Assembly: GCA_029215795.1 (NCBI GenBank)
Contig: JARDYH010000003.1
Span: 91,420,609 to 91,484,608, forward strand
Reading direction: 5' to 3'
Length of the DNA stretch: 64,000 bases
Source: Anniella stebbinsi
Lineage: Eukaryota > Chordata > Lepidosauria > Squamata > Anniellidae
Position numbers and translations under genes: made by a program
The notes under the pieces: generated by a model
The model's database searches: none
Told to the model about the DNA's origin: nothing
Seen by the model: only the letters and a program-made list of their open reading frames with translations
Shown: one piece after another, positions 56,728 to 64,000 of the stretch
How positions within the stretch are numbered: position 1 is the stretch's first letter
How the letters are laid out: every line of letters starts with the position of its first letter

Positions 56728-56859
56728 ATGGGAGTAGGTCTCGGGGGGGGTGCACGGGGGTAGTCGAGGGAGTTAGTTTGTTTTATATTATGTATTATGT
56801 GTATGTTTGTTTGTTGTGTTGAAAAATGAATAAAAATTATACTAAAAAAAAAAAAAAAA

Positions 56860-56873
56860 GATATGGATAAAAT
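56860..56873 (+). repeat. Target-site duplication, right copy (L1 insertion)
   Basis: GATATGGATAAAAT directly follows the L1 poly(A). Continuing from it, the interrupted host LINE frame resumes (IIYLLSNTAKPIML and KFAAKAARIREAL) to a TAA. Confidence 0.95.
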
Positions 56874-57044
56874 AATATATTTACTCTCAAATACAGCCAA
56901 ACCTATCATGCTAAATGTGGCCAAGTTTGCTGCGAAAGCAGCACGAATTAGGGAAGCCCTAGAAGACCTTGACGCTACCTAAGAAAGGGGGTCTATAACT
57001 GTGGATTTTTAGAAATTATTGTGTACTCATATATATCTATATAT

Positions 57045-57195
57045 ATTTTTACTCCATTTTATTATGTTTACCTTCACAGAAACCTGGTGAGGTAGATTAG
57101 GCAGAGGGTTAGTGACTGGTCACCCAATGAACTTCGTGGCTGAGGGGGAATTTGAACACAAGTCTAGTCCCGCAGTCCAACCATACAGTAGCATG
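57045..57195 (-). mobile_element. Second tRNA-derived SINE type, antisense
   Basis: On the plus strand: CAGAAACCTGGTGAGGTAGA, GTGACTGGTCACCCAATGAA, CGTGGCTGAGGGGGAATTTG and AACACAAGTCTAGTCCCGCA (B-box complement). Confidence 0.65.
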
Positions 57196-57398
57196 TACAT
57201 CAGCTACTAGGCTAATGTGGGGTGGGGAACCCACAGGTGTCTCAGTGTCTTTGGCTCAGATACCATTATCCTGAGCTCTTTGGAGAACGATCAACATAAA
57301 CATATAGTACAACATTTGGAGCAACTACCACCATTCACAAGGTCAGGATCTACCTTTCCTTCAATGACTCCTGGGCTGTGGAATGAGCTTCCTGTCAT

Positions 57399-57790
57399 AA
57401 GAACAGAAGAAGAGCCATGCACGATCAGACCACAAGCCTATCCAGTTCAGCATTCTGTTCATACAATGATTAACCAGACACCTATGGGAAGCCCACGTGA
57501 AGGACACGACGGCAATAGCACCATCCTGCAACTAGTATTCAGAGGCATACTGATATACTAATACTATATATACCATGACCAGAAGCCATTAATAAATAGC
57601 CTTCTCCTCCATGAATTTGTCTAATTCCCTTTTAAAGATGTCCAAGTTGGAAGCCATCAGCAAATTCCATAGTTTAAATATGTGCTGTGTGAAGAAGTAC
57701 ATCCTTTTATCTGTTCTGAATCTCCCACCATTCAGCTTAATGGGATGGCCCCATGTTTAGTATTACGAGATGCCCTTGCCTGCTGGAATT
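57399..57790 (-). mobile_element. CR1-like LINE 3' part, antisense
   Basis: It reads AGAACAGAAGAAGAGCCATG, CCTATGGGAAGCCCACG, CTCCATGAATTTGTCTAATT, CCATAGTTTAAATATGTGCT, GTGTGAAGAAGTACATCC and CACCATTCAGCTTAATGGGA. Confidence 0.7.
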
Positions 57791-60615
57791 TAGAAAGAAA
57801 TGGAATGCCAACCTGCCAGTGGGCCTTTCATGGACTGCAGTAGTGACACAGCTGCTTTAGAGCTAGTTAACATTTTACTCCATTTTAAAAAAATTGTTGA
57901 GACTTGGAGCATCATCAGATGAGCGTTCTATAGCATGCTTGTTACTGGCCATTTACAGATGTTCGCAGGTCCTTTTGATGATGCCGTGCATCTCCCGCTC
58001 CTTCTGCTCTATTTTCCATGACAAAATAAGACCCGGAAAGTCCGAGTTTTTTTTTAAAAGCGAAACATGGCACCATTTCCTGTTGTGTGCAGGAAAAGCA
58101 GTGCGATAAAAATGCCCACTGGATGGGCCTCATTCTTCCCCGTGGGAAGAATGAGGAAGCTGCTTGGCCCTACTGTGGGCAGAAAAGCACCGGTAGGAAA
58201 ATGTGATTCCCCCCTCCCCATTCTGATGATGCTCTTCAATTCTTTTATTCTGTGAGTGGCTTTGAGCATAAGAGATGGGGCACGGTATGCGTTTTTAAAT
58301 GCATGTGAATAAAGGTCCGCATAGATCTCTACAACAAAGTGATTTTAACCCAGGGCAAAACAGCCATGGTTAGAATGAAATAAAAAAGAGTGGGAGAAAA
58401 TATCTGAAAAAGGACGCATGGGCCGTGTCTTGAAGGCATTGCGTCTGTGTCCCGAGGCCTCGAACTCCCGCACTGGCACGCCTTCCCGTTATTTGCATGG
58501 GAAGGAGTGCAAGTGTGGGGTTTTCTGTAAGGCTGCTGGCCCCCATGCACCCAAGCCCATGTGCGCCATGGGACATCGCACGGGCACTTGGGGGGGGGCA
58601 GCCTTTTTTTTTTGGTTCCTTTTTTTAAAAAAATCTGTAAATACGAAGTTTCGCATTTACAGATCAACAGGAGGAAAACGGGGGGGGGAGAGGAACGGGG
58701 TGCTTCGGCTCGGCACATCCACCGCCCATTTATTTATTTATTTATTCATACCATAGCCTGCAGAGGTGCGGAGGTGGTCCAGCAACCATTTGGCTCGCTG
58801 GTCCAGCCCCTTTCCTGCTCAGCCTATGATGACCAATCAGGGGTCGCCATCGGCTGTGGCACGCCTCCACAGCAGCTCCGGAGCAAGGGGACAGGCGGCA
58901 GATGCTGTTGTCGCCTTGCTGCAAGCAAAAAAAAAGTTGGGGTAAGTGCCTGACTTTTTTAAAGCGGAGCTTTGGGGGTTTGCCCCTGGATGGCTTCGCG
59001 ATGGTGGCTGCATCATATAGATGACCTGCCACCACTTCGAATCCACCCTGGGGCAAACCCCTCATCAAGATGTACCCATGATGTGTTAGGGGAGAACCCT
59101 GAGCTGATATCTGAAAAATATCTGAAAAAGGAGGCATGATGTGTTAGGGGAGAATCCTGAGCTGATAACTTCACTCCTTGGGTCCTGCGGGCAATACATG
59201 CATTGATTCCACTGTCATTCTCCATTTGCCCTGTAGATAGGAGGGGCCCTAATATGAGTTCAGATGGGAGCAATGTATGTAAGTCCCTGCAAAGTCTCCC
59301 TTCCAACTGGATGTATCCTAAAATAAAAAATGCCAGCCATATGAATACCACTTTTGGTCTACAAATTTCACCTCTCCGAAGTCTATTCTAAACATACGTT
59401 TTCTAATGTAGCATATTAACATGAAGCCATGGTCGCAAGTTCTTTTTGGAGGATAGGTATTAGAACATACACACACACACGTTTGTATTCCCTAGGGAAT
59501 AACAGATTAGCTCCTCTGCACTGGCTCTGTTCAAAGAGCCCAAGGACACAGAACTGAGTTTCCATAGTGAAGTGAAGGAAGAAAAATGAACAAAATGAAG
59601 CACAGCACACGCACTCATGCATGCAAATTCACCAGCAGGAAAGGACTATTGCATAACATCGTTAAACGTTATCTTTCCCCTTGCTAGGCCAGATTTTAAG
59701 AGAGGAAACAATTTAACTTTTCAATTAATTACTACATCATACTGAATCATAGAAGTATAAGACTGGAAGGAATATGAAGACAACCTGGTATCCAGGCAGA
59801 ATCCTTTACCGGTATAAAATCTGTAAATAGAGTAACATGGGGTATTTCCCCCCAGCTATTCAGTAAAGTGAATAGCTTATACAAGGTAACAGCACCCATG
59901 ACATAGGAGAGGGTGGCTACCTGCATATTCTGGCCAGTAGTCTCCAAAGAAACTTATAGATGCACCAGAGCACTCCAATTTAATCTTCTTACATTATAAT
60001 CTTATATATGTTTACTCAGAAGTATCATTATTTTCAATAGAGCTTACTCGCAAATAAATGCAGATAGGATTGCAGCCTGATCATAGCTTCTCAACCTGTG
60101 TGAATAGCTGTGGCGGAGGACCTTTGGACTTTCTAGGGCAGCTTTTTGAGGGAGTGTAAAGGCAAGGAAGCTCAGGGAGCTTGTCTGTTGGCAAGGAAGC
60201 TCAGATGCCCCGCAGTGTGGGAGGAAGCTAAATCCCACGCTTTTCCCATCAACATCACCACCAGATGCAACAGTGTTTTTCTTGATCTGGTGCCTCATAA
60301 ATTTGAACCTAGGCCACACGGTGGGATAAAACCAATGCAAGAGAAAAGGAATAATAGAGATATCTGGAGCACTCACACAAAGCCTATAATAATAAGAGCC
60401 CCTCACACATATGAGATATGCCATATTAGTTAACATCAATCAACCAGCTAGCAGGGAATAATATTTGAGGTATGTAAAATGTCCCTGAAGAATTTTGGCT
60501 GTAGTACAAACATATTGAGTGATCCCTCAATATGTCTCAAATATTTTTTCATGAGCAGCGACCTCCAAATTCACCTCAAATATTGCTGTGGGTGAAATTC
60601 AGTAATAATCTAAAG
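57791..60615. other. Unannotated sequence with small repeats
   Basis: A perfect hairpin with 13-bp arms (CCTCATTCTTCCC at 58128-58140 and its inverse at 58144-58156) has a CGT loop. A 32-bp unit containing ATGATGTGTTAGGGGAGAA is duplicated at 59078 and 59136. An AAAATATCTGAAAAAGGA motif occurs at about 58397 and 59113. Segment 59997-60080 belongs to the TTACTC interspersed repeat. Overlapping open frames on both strands at 58329-59351 show no domain. Confidence 0.5.
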
Positions 60616-60616
60616 T

Positions 60617-60667
<51 letters not shown>
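60616..60667. repeat. (CT)n(CA)n microsatellite
   Basis: CT units pass directly into CA units. Confidence 0.95.
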
Positions 60668-60668
<1 letters not shown>

Positions 60669-60815
60669 CAACACATCCTAAGGAATTTTACTTACCTTTT
60701 GGAAACTCCTTTGGTCTCCTTTCTAGTTCCACAGATGTTTTGCCTGAGTAGTCATATCCAAATTTTGCTTTAAACCCAATCTTGTGGCCATTCTAGTAAA
60801 GATGAAATGTCAGGT

Positions 60816-60829
60816 GAATTCTTTGGTGT
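60816..60829 (+). repeat. Target-site duplication, left copy (Penelope-like insertion)
   Basis: GAATTCTTTGGTGT is identical to 62205-62218. Confidence 0.88.
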
Positions 60830-61594
60830 CTGTGCACTGTCTGTGCAATTAAAAGAAAGAGGGTATCCCGATGCTGTAATCTCACAAGGCCTCAGAAAGG
60901 CAGATGCAAAATCACAATCAGAGCTTTTATCAAAAAAGAATATAACAGTCCCAGACCGAATCAACTGCAGTCTAACATATGACCATATTGCAAATCTTCT
61001 GCAACGAAGCATAAGGAGACACTGGCACATTGTCCAATATATCCCACGGTGCCAGGAAAAAACCTATGGTCTCTTTTAAAAGAACCAGGAATATAATAAT
61101 TTTTTTATCAGAAGTGAATGCAAAGAACATGGCAGAAATTCACCCAATTTTTTACCCTGTGCTTCCATGCCCAAGGGTCACCATCCCTCTGGACACTGCT
61201 GCTATTGTAAATACACCCTCAAAGTCACAGAATTCAAAAATCCATCTGATCAGCAAAGATATTTTCTTAAACATTTCACTACCTGCAACAGTTCATCTGT
61301 GCCATCCAGTGTAAATGCCCAAAGATTTATATAGGCAAAACAATTAGACCTCTGAAAAAATGTATAGGAGAGCACCTCAGCAACTTAAAGAACAACAGAT
61401 CAGGTGCTCCTTTAGTAGTTCACTTTTCAGCACAAAGTCATTCTTTTGCAGGCTTAAAGTTTTGGGCTCTGGAAAAACTGAATACACAGGACAATGAACT
61501 GTTATTAAGAAAGGAAATAGAATGGATCCTGAGGTTAAAAACTCTAAATCCCAGTGGCTTGAACTTAGATCTTGAATTTTTGCCACTCCTGTGA
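60830..61594 (+). pseudogene. Penelope-like protein remnant: RT C-terminus and GIY-YIG endonuclease
   Basis: The first part reads LKERGYPDAVISQGLRKA, then TYDHIANLLQRSIRRHWHIV, matching the region after the reverse transcriptase core in Penelope proteins (ERGYP ... A ... IL-RHW-IL). After frame breaks (about 61060-61300) comes CAIQCKCPKIYIGKTIRPLK at about 61301-61360, the GIY-YIG box in the form IYIGKT (61325-61342) with its preceding C-C pair. GEHLSNLKNN and HSFAGLKFWALEKL follow, to TGA at 61592-61594. Catalytic reverse transcriptase motifs are absent because the copy is 5'-truncated. It is not functional. Confidence 0.8.
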
Positions 61595-62069
61595 CTCAGC
61601 AATTACCTGCAGTGACTCCCACATAATAACAATAAGGATAGCAGTAATGGTGTATTTTGAGACCTTGCACTTATCACTGCTACATGGAATCACCTGGCAG
61701 AACCTTAAAAATGAGAAAAAATGAAGGAAAGCAAAAAATGAATTAGAATATAAAGAGGCCCTTGGAATGATTATTTTTCCCAGTCACCAGTAATTATCAT
61801 AGGAGCCTATCATCTTGTTAGGAGTATTTCTGCAGACATCTCTTATCAAGTAAGAATCTGTATATTGTACTTTTGGTAAAAATGTTTTTATATGATTCAT
61901 ACAAGTTTTAATGTGTAATGTGGACAGGCCCCAGAGCCTTCATATTGTAATAATAATTTTTAAAAATAACTTACATATAGGCATAGGCCTTTGTGGCAAT
62001 GTGCCTAACTAACCTCTAAACATATATATTAATTTATCTATGTGTTAATGTGTTTTTAATATTACAGCC

Positions 62070-62106
62070 CCCGAAGAAGTTCTTAAAAACCTACACAGGC
62101 TGAAAC
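62070..62106 (+). ncRNA. Possible degenerate hammerhead-ribozyme motif of the Penelope-like element
   Basis: CCGAAGA at 62071-62077 is one base from the CUGANGA core and is followed 25 bases later by GAAAC (62102-62106). Penelope-like elements of other animals carry hammerhead motifs in their terminal repeats. The substituted core U suggests a dead or mis-recognised motif. The stems were not verified. Confidence 0.3.
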
Positions 62107-62204
62107 GCGTTGGGCTTTGAAATAAAGTATTTTAGCATCCTGCGAACCTGCTTCTCCTCCTTTTTTTTCTCCTGATTTGGATGCACTCCTGCTTTTGGTT
62201 TTTC

Positions 62205-62218
62205 GAATTCTTTGGTGT
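62205..62218 (+). repeat. Target-site duplication, right copy (Penelope-like insertion)
   Basis: GAATTCTTTGGTGT repeats the sequence at 60816-60829. Confidence 0.88.
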
Positions 62219-62369
62219 ACCAGAGAGCTGGCGCAATGATGCCAATAGGATGACTATGTCAAATCAAGTGGGAGAAACCAAGTGCTCTCAAAGTTAGAGT
62301 TTTTTAGAGCCACACGGTGGCAATGATGTCAGCCAAGGAGCACTTTTCTGCCTACAGTTGCATCCTTCC

Positions 62370-62562
62370 AATGCCACGATGGCTATATCCTATCCCCAGG
62401 TTCAGAGGTAGCATGCCTCTGAATACAAGTTGCTGAGGATCACCAGCAGGAGGACCATGGCTCTCATGGCTTGCTTGTGGGCTTCCCATTCAAGCAACTG
62501 GCTGGCCACTGTGAGAAACAAGATGCTAGACTAGATAGGTCTTTAGTCTGATCCAATACTCT
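62370..62562 (+). mobile_element. CR1-like LINE 3' fragment, sense
   Basis: It runs CGATGGCTATATCCTATCCC, GCATGCCTCTGAATACAAGT, GCTTGCTTGTGGGCTTCCCA and TGCTAGACTAGATAGGTCTT. Confidence 0.7.
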
Positions 62563-62743
62563 GAGTTGGTACAGGGCCTACTTCACCCAGGCTCCCTAGG
62601 TAATCTCAGGAAATCCTCAGAAGCCTTTTGTGACTTATCCAATTTGACATAGCCTGTTATTTTACCCAATATGTGTGTGGGCAGGGGGGTGGCAAAGCCA
62701 CTCCCAGCTACCTAAGTATAGAAGCTCAGTTCAGATACAGAGT

Positions 62744-62969
62744 GGCTGAATTCGGACAACATGATAGTCAATGGTGGGGTAATAATCAACTTTACAGTTG
62801 TTCACCTAGGGGGTACTCCCCACACAACATGGTAATAAATAATCAACCATGGTGTGGATTAGGATCAGCGCTGAGCTGACTATGGCAGCATTCGGACGAC
62901 ACGATAGTCAATACAACTAACGATTGTTTCCCCACACCCATTTGCTTATTGTGTTGTCCGAATTCAGCC
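62744..62969. mobile_element. GGCTGAATTC inverted-repeat MITE, copy D
   Basis: The ends are GGCTGAATTCGGACAACATG and TTGTGTTGTCCGAATTCAGCC, inverse to each other. The interior is close to copy A (GTGGGGTAATAATCAACTTT, GGTGTGGATTAGGATCAGC) with the internal GCATTCGGACGACACG motif. Confidence 0.85.
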
Positions 62970-63698
62970 AATGTGTCTAGGAGCAGACATTAACCATCCC
63001 CTTTGGGGTAAGATGTTCAAATAGGTGGACGCAGTTCAGCTCCAGACATCCTTGGATGGTGCTGATAATCCAATCCAATCTGACTTCCATTCAGGGTTTG
63101 TAACTGAAACCACCTTGGCTAACTTGATGGATGACTCTTGCCAAAAGGAGAATATACAACCTGAATAATTGTCTCGGATCTCTCAGCATCTTTTGACCAA
63201 GGTTCTTTCTGGATCATCTGTCAGCAATGGAAATTTATAGTACCATATTTTTCTGGTTCCACTCCTATCAGGTGGGGGAAAACTTTTGCAGGTATCTATT
63301 TTGCGCAGGTATGTTTTGTTTCCTGTGCTGTTTCACATCCAACAAGAAACGGCTGGGAGAGATAATTTGGCAGTTTAGAAGCAAGTTCTCAGCTGGAACT
63401 GCTCATAAATCCAGCTCTTACCTTGGATGTCCAATGGCATCTGTGGCAAGAAGCACCTTTCATCAGTTTAGGTTGATGTGTGTGTCCCGTGTACCCTCCT
63501 GAACAGAGATAGGCTGGCCAGTTATCCATGCCCTGGTAAAATACAGATTAGAATCTCATAACACACCACAGATGGAGCTGCCTTTGAAGCCAGAAACTTC
63601 AGTTGGTTCAAATATGGCAGCCAGATGGTTGAACTAGGCACATGGAACGGTGTTGAAAGTTTTCCACCAACTTCTCATGTTTGGGGACACAATTCAAA

Positions 63699-63699
<1 letters not shown>
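62970..63699. other. Unannotated sequence
   Basis: No gene or recognised repeat. The region 63050-63230 faintly resembles LINE protein coding (a TTLANLMDDS-like frame) but is too decayed to call. Confidence 0.4.
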
Positions 63700-63737
<38 letters not shown>

Positions 63738-64000
63738 TTTATTTCTTACCCGCCTCTCCCTCCGGATCGAGGTGGGGAACAACATCAATATCAACAATAA
63801 AATACATAAACTGATTAAAAGCATATAAAATTAATACATTATTAAGACCAACAAAGTCTTAAAATTTGACTGGGTAGGCCTGCCGGAAGAGATCAGTCTT
63901 TATAGCTCTCTTAAATTCTAGAAGACTGGTAAGTTGGCGGACCTCTCCCGGCCGGTCGTTCCACAGTCTGGGAGCGGCAGAAGAGAAGGTCCTCTGGGTA
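63700..64000 (-). mobile_element. L2-group LINE 3' end with (AAT)n tail, antisense, runs off window
   Basis: On the minus strand, from the window edge, the sequence reads CTTCTGCCGCTCCCAGACTG and TGGAACGACCGGCCGGGAGA, a reading-frame end of the A--LW--LP-EVR type followed by CTTCCGGCAGGCCTACCCAG (LFR-AY). It then gives a 3' UTR, GAGGGAGAGGCGGGTAAGAA and an (ATT)n tail at 63737-63700. This longest copy shows that the shorter ones at 25049 and 43995 are LINE ends. The element continues beyond the window. Confidence 0.7.

Larger units (their letters stand above)
51063..56859 (+). mobile_element. Full-length L1 retrotransposon with open ORF1 and ORF2
   Basis: This is a 5.8-kb L1 with a 5' UTR of about 0.6 kb, ORF1, a G-rich spacer (52657-52884), ORF2, a 3' UTR of only about 115 bp and a 16-base A tail after ATAAAAATTATACT. 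It starts GGGGGCGTGGC and is flanked by an exact target duplication. Both frames are uninterrupted, so this copy is recent and may be competent for movement; activity itself is not shown. The coding strand is strongly A-rich, as usual for L1. It inserted in sense orientation into a decayed LINE. Confidence 0.95.
46580..57040 (+). mobile_element. Decayed APE-type LINE (Vingi/I-like), split by an L1
   Basis: The host LINE covers about 46580-51062 and continues at 56874-57040 after removal of the L1 and one copy of the target duplication. It has an ORF1-like part and an ORF2-like part with an AP endonuclease and a YADD reverse transcriptase. Frame breaks are at about 47360, 47850 (in-frame TAG), 49210 (frameshift), 49754 (in-frame TGA) and 51011 (frameshift), so it cannot make intact proteins. 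The coding end at 56980-56982 (TAA) is recovered only across the L1. The clade is judged from motif style (LLYADDMVLLSQ, INYSKTKVMVFG, FNYLGI); R4, L2 and CR1 seem less likely, but a tree is decisive. Confidence 0.75.
60830..62204 (+). mobile_element. Penelope-like retroelement, 5'-truncated, 1375 bp
   Basis: The insertion is bounded by the identical 14-mer GAATTCTTTGGTGT on both sides. It contains the C-terminal part of a Penelope-type protein, then an AT-rich 3' region ending in CCGAAGAAG ... GAAACGCGTTGGG and a TTTGGTTTTT terminus. The truncated 5' end starts mid-protein. Fragments of the same 3' end occur at 34158-34309. Penelope-like elements encode a telomerase-related reverse transcriptase joined to a GIY-YIG nuclease and are found in fish, amphibian and reptile genomes. 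Confidence 0.85.

Noticed and set aside
1..64000. Retroviral or other viral integrations, CRISPR arrays, bacterial-type operons
   Set aside because: No LTR pairs, gag/pol/env motifs, regularly spaced repeat arrays or Shine-Dalgarno-led gene clusters were seen; all reverse transcriptase signals belong to LINE or Penelope-like elements.

Overview
This window is vertebrate nuclear DNA, most likely from a squamate reptile (lizard or snake). Genes are sparse and split by large introns. The repeat mix is CR1/L2-type LINE tails, tRNA-derived SINEs, a full-length L1, a Penelope-like element and many short hAT-like inverted-repeat elements. There is no operon structure, prokaryotic signal, CRISPR array or retroviral gene set. 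The species cannot be fixed from sequence alone.

Only one host protein-coding gene is supported: sarcospan (SSPN), on the minus strand, with three coding exons at 42461-42156, 29984-29898 and 22815-22450. All introns are phase 0 with GT-AG boundaries. Joined, the exons encode a 252-residue four-transmembrane protein that is continuous and apparently intact. Intron 1 (about 12.2 kb) and intron 2 (about 7.1 kb) are full of transposon debris. A CpG-enriched stretch upstream of the start codon (about 42462-43020) is the probable promoter and 5' UTR. The 3' UTR runs toward lower coordinates from 22449 and its end is not resolved.

Downstream of SSPN (1-22449) I see only repeats: a MIR-like SINE, L2-like and CR1-like LINE ends, two foldback hAT-type elements with exact 8-bp target duplications (4935-5254 and 14216-14757), a hAT-like element nested in a CR1 fragment (10445-10712), hairpin MITEs and microsatellites.

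Inside intron 1, 34138-34836 is a three-layer nest. A tRNA-derived SINE carries a twin (head-to-head) Penelope-like insertion and a CpG-rich inverted-repeat element that recurs at 40176-40509.

Upstream of SSPN (43021-64000), 46580-57040 holds a decayed APE-type LINE (Vingi/I-like is my best guess). It is split by a complete, open L1 (51063-56859) flanked by an exact duplication of at least 14 bp. The L1 keeps ORF1, an uninterrupted 1280-residue ORF2, a poly(A) tail and a 5' UTR built of two imperfect tandem units. At 60830-62204 lies a 5'-truncated Penelope-like element with a GIY-YIG endonuclease remnant and a 14-bp target duplication. A four-copy inverted-repeat family (33157, 44109, 46291, 62744) has an unusual internal third copy of its terminal repeat.

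I found no previously undescribed gene system. The notable content is transposon biology: intact nested insertions, foldback elements and MITE families that may or may not be catalogued.
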